Below are positions 60,987 to 64,000 of a stretch of DNA of 64,000 nucleotides, in pieces. Origin of the DNA: Mesostigma viride (taxonomy: Eukaryota; Streptophyta; Mesostigmatophyceae; Mesostigmatales; Mesostigmataceae); the NCBI GenBank assembly GCA_009746045.1, contig RPFO01000392.1, positions 1,972,245 through 2,036,244 on the forward strand. The letters run 5' to 3'. Under the pieces are notes generated by a model that was given only the letters and a program-made list of their open reading frames with translations, was not told the DNA's origin and did no database searches. How positions within the stretch are numbered: the first letter of the stretch is position 1; every line of letters starts with the position of its first letter. The position numbers and the translations under genes were made by a program.

Positions 60987-62617
60987 GCGTAAACGCACAC
61001 CCTGGTTGTATGTTGGCACAAGAAGCTTTCGCCACAACCTATACCCACAACAATGGTACATCATGGCACTTGGGGGCAGCAATACTTACATGTGCGCTCA
61101 CTTCGTATAAAGGCTTATCATGGTACTGGGCACGTATGTGGAAAGGTTATAAGAACCTAAAACCGGACAGAATTGCTCACCCTACCACGCGGGAAGAGGT
61201 GGCACGCCAACCATTATATTTCAATGATTTGCTGCGCGATAGTGAGCATAATGTGTTTGGTGTTTTAAGCGGCCGCAACCCATAATATGAGGGCTTTTTG
61301 ACGGCCAACCCGCCGGTTACGCGAATCATCGATTTATACGCGGCTGACGGTGACCGATATCGCCTCCTAACATACACGGAAATCAGTGCGTGGATCGCAA
61401 ACATGCCCAGCCGACCAGCTTGGGACAACCTTCTACAACAAGCAATTCCCGCAGGATGGCATACCCTCATGACAACCCCACGCAAACCCCTACAAGTCGG
61501 GGAATGGGTGAGCTATCACCCGGATCGCGACACGTCCATACATAAGGGCTGCATCGTTGCGGTCGCGTCGACGGGCGTCACTGGTCATACAATTGCTCCA
61601 GGAGACACCCGACGGTCAAGGACTTCTCGGCAAATTGATAACATCGTACGCCTATATTCCAGCATTTCAATGTCACCGCATTCGAGTGGTCCCGTGGTCA
61701 CTGTCACAGGCGTGCATGTTACCCCTGGACCCCACCACAGTGATACGCGACACCACATGGCTACATGTTGGCAAGGGGCGACTGGACACGCTTGCTCTAG
61801 ACCCGCTAGAATTTGGGTGGGTCCTCACATCTGGCGGCACCCCCATGACGAAGTGCCTTTTCGAGTACACGGCAGACTGGGGATACCGGCTACTTCTACA
61901 TAAAAATCATAGGATGCACCCGGGTCGCCTGCGCTGGCACCCCGAGTGGCCGGGCTACACCTGGATCAAGAACATTACCTTGGCAGTTGATCACCCATTG
62001 GTTGACAAACGGGCCACCGACGTCCAGCACCTGCTTATGCATCGGGCCATCGGGGTCAATTCCCAATTGCACCACCGGTACTCCCACGCGGCGGCGTGCT
62101 TATGCAACTTTCCAGATGAAACAATTGAGCACAGATTTCTGGACTGCCAACTCGCAGGGGTTTGGCAATGGCTGCTGGGTATATGGGCCATGCCAAGTGG
62201 ATGGCTATTACAGCTCCCCCCACCACCGTCACACTATCTACGGTTATTTTCGGCATCACGGGATTACGGGACGCGAGCCTCACAGCCAACCAGATGGCAT
62301 GGATATGGCTACGCACGACGATGCTTCACACCATATGGCAAGTTCGCAACGAGACCGTATTCACGTTACGTGCCGCGTACACGAGAGGTGCCGTGGTCCG
62401 CCGGTTTATCTCCTCTTGGAACCTGGCTATGCGTCGTTACTGGCTCCTGGCGACGGAACAACACAAAGTATGGGACCCGGGCCCTAACAATGACACCCCC
62501 AGCCCACTGGAAGTCTTCCATGCACTCATGGGCATGAACCAGGTCTTTACACGTATGCCGGATGACGATATATCTACAGTACAATGGCTACCTTGGTCGC
62601 AGGGCGCGCCTTATTAA
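60987..62617 (+). pseudogene. LINE ORF2 C-terminal part, frame-broken
   Basis: The sense moves to another frame near 60985 (IGVNAHPGCMLAQEAF), crosses an in-frame TAA (61283-61285), moves again near 61600 and near 62240, and ends at TAA 62615-62617. The central region, CLCNFPDETIEHRFLDCQL, matches the zinc-binding zf-RVT region at the end of many plant-type LINE polymerases. The final segment (MAWIWLRTTMLHTIWQVRNE) is the usual tryptophan-rich tail. At least three frame changes and one stop make this part non-functional as read. Confidence 0.75.
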
Positions 62618-62756
62618 TGCGGGCACCCCAATTTAGGCACAATTTAGGCAAAACGAGGCATTTCAGGCTATTTTTGGCATACCTGGGTCACCTTAACTGT
62701 TATATGGAAATAAACTAACCGTGTGTGTGACACCCATTTCACCGGGCGGAAAAAAA
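62618..62756 (+). other. LINE 3' UTR and A-run
   Basis: It contains GGCATTTCAGGCTATTTTTG, AATAAACTAA (polyadenylation-signal-like) and ends in A8 at 62750-62757. Part of it is duplicated at 36857-36934. Confidence 0.65.
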
Positions 62757-62770
62757 ATGCAGAATGCACC

Positions 62771-63000
62771 GCAGAATGAGTTGAGTTGAGTTACACCCTG
62801 TTGTGGTACCTCTTACTTTAACCTAATGATATACCTATTGGTTAATAAAAATACCCATTTACCCGGAAGTTACACCCTGTTGTGTACTACCCTCAGTGGG
62901 TAACCAGCTGGTCGATATGTGGTACCTCTTAGGTAACCTAACGATATTCCTTTTGGTTAATAAAAAATACCCATTTACCCGGAAAGTTGGGTTGAGGTCC
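62771..63000. repeat. Imperfect tandem repeat
   Basis: GTTACACCCTGTTGTG begins two units, near 62794 and 62868. Both continue to GGTTAATAAAAATACCCATT and ACCCGGAAG. The second is longer by an insertion with TACCCTCAGTGGGTAACC. Confidence 0.55.
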
Positions 63001-64000
63001 GCGCCGGTTGCCCGACTGGGAGCCACAGACTGGTACTGCCTCCAAATAACTGCTGCCCATGTGCGGCTGAACAAAACAACAAGACCGGTCCTGCCTTATG
63101 GTAGTACCATAAGGCAGCACCCCAGAATGCCGACAACGAATTGCAGTTACGGATATGCTCTGGATTCCCGGTATCGCGCACAATAGCCGTTAGAAGCAAT
63201 CCACTGGATCCCATTGGATACCATCATATCAGTCGGATACCATCATATACGGCAGGTCATGGGAGTACGAAAACCGAATCAGTCGAGCATGCCGGCGTAC
63301 AATTGTTTTGAGATTTCCATGTTACAAATGATTTTTTTTTGTACTGAGATTTCAGAGGGATCTCTTCCCTGCCGTCAGTCATCATCATCAGTCAGTCAGT
63401 TGGATCCCACAGGCTCACGCCTGTCTTAGCCAGAGCTTTGTACAGCATAGCGGCCGAGGGCCAGCTACCGTTGCAGAAGCAACGAGAAGGTGTAATATCT
63501 AGTTGCTGCCTATAGTACAAAGGCATGGTGTCCAACTCGCAACTGAACCCAGTCTGACAGGTACTTGCTGCACAGTCATTGTTGTTGATGTTGTTGTTTC
63601 CCATGCCGCGATGCGCAGTCATTAAAGCGAGGGAATCTTTTATATATGCGAACTTCGCATGGTTCCATGGTGTCATGAGTCATGAGTCATGACAGGAGGG
63701 GTGACATCTCCAGGCAAAATTTCCTGGATACTAGGGGCCCGTCCCAGGGCCTGACTGCTGCGGTAAGCGCCGGCCCCTGAATTGAAATAGGGGCTGGCGA
63801 GTAAAACGAGGGTCGGCGGCGGTGGCCCCGTATTACTGGCCCCCAATAGCGCAGCGCTACGTGGCCAAGCTGCGGCACCACGTGGCAAGATGCGGCACCA
63901 CGTGGCAAGATGAGGCGCCACGTGGCTTGATGCCGGCATGCCTCTCCGGCGACAGGCAATTCCTGGGCAAGACATATCACAGTACATAACCTAGTAAGGT
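63001..64000. other. Unassigned right edge with short repeats
   Basis: No gene is supported. It contains a perfect 13-bp-arm hairpin, CTGCCTTATGGTA/TACCATAAGGCAG, at about 63090-63116. GGATACCATCATAT is duplicated near 63217-63250. Three ~20-bp tandem units of GCGGCACCACGTGGCAAGAT lie at about 63872-63932. Confidence 0.45.

Larger units (their letters stand above)
36835..62756 (+). mobile_element. LINE (non-LTR) retrotransposon expanded by nested insertions
   Basis: A LINE with ORF1 (CCHC-type), ORF2 (APE-type endonuclease, reverse transcriptase, zf-RVT-like region), a 3' UTR and a terminal A8 run, bracketed by a 14-16-bp TSD. Subtracting the two copia-like elements, the foldback element and their duplicated target sites leaves about 6.9 kb, a normal full length. 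Junction checks agree: ORF1 runs in frame from 37542 to a TAA at 50083-50085 (551 codons with stop), and ORF2 stays in frame across the second copia junction. ORF2 has two in-frame stops and about three frame changes, so this copy is inactive. Confidence 0.85.

Overview
The window reads as nuclear DNA from a eukaryote, most likely a unicellular alga or other protist. The evidence is the dense content of Ty3/gypsy, Ty1/copia-like, LINE, piggyBac and foldback elements, long microsatellites, a short TTTAGGG telomere-like tract, GT-AG-like splice signals and standard stop codons. I cannot name the species. No rRNA, tRNA, CRISPR array or clear housekeeping gene is visible. Almost everything that can be identified is a virus or a transposon.

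Layout. (1) 1-6594: part of an integrated large-DNA-virus or Polinton-like-virus type element, all genes on +. It holds a coiled-coil/AT-hook protein running off the left edge, an A32-type packaging ATPase broken by frameshifts, an AT-hook protein, a tyrosine recombinase and an intact 1195-residue primase-helicase (herpes/NCLDV-type AEP primase, zinc ribbon, UL9-like SF2 helicase). (2) 6742-9019: a tandem array of 110-bp units containing short inverted repeats, split by a 1795-bp head-to-tail dimer of another element. An inverted copy of that element's first 1.0 kb lies at 10004-11016. (3) 11728-12330: relic of a piggyBac end. (4) 14259-25036: complete, very young Ty3/gypsy chromovirus on -, with 6-bp TSD TACGGG, an RNase H1-type hybrid-binding ORF upstream of Gag and about 2.3 kb of extra coding sequence after the integrase. 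(5) 25206-28494: intact piggyBac element with 13-bp TIRs, subterminal hairpins and ATAA instead of TTAA at both ends. (6) 28529-29405: microsatellites. (7) 29434-32115: a second TTAA-flanked element carrying a PHD-like zinc-finger ORF. (8) 32443-36800: small non-autonomous repeats, a possible decayed spliced gene on -, and a 280-bp direct repeat. (9) 36835-62756: one LINE of about 6.9 kb expanded to 26 kb by nested insertions. (10) 62771-64000: short repeats only.

The LINE nest can be solved to the base. A copia-like element (39143-48991, TSD TCCGT) and a five-part palindromic foldback element (49039-50070, TSD ACCGT) sit in the end of ORF1. A second copia-like element in the opposite orientation (50728-58807, TSD CCTAC) sits in the ORF2 endonuclease region. 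Another DNA transposon (39663-41426, TSD TTGG) sits in one LTR of the first copia copy. Discounting these insertions leaves ORF1 in frame to a stop and ORF2 in frame across the second junction. The copia-like family is itself odd: LTRs start AG and end CT, an in-frame UGA separates gag from pol, a protease-like domain lies between integrase and RT, and the RT has HGDD in place of YVDD.

Most frameshifts in the window have the sense of single-base losses and several fall at homopolymers, so some 'broken' genes may be sequence undercalls rather than true decay.
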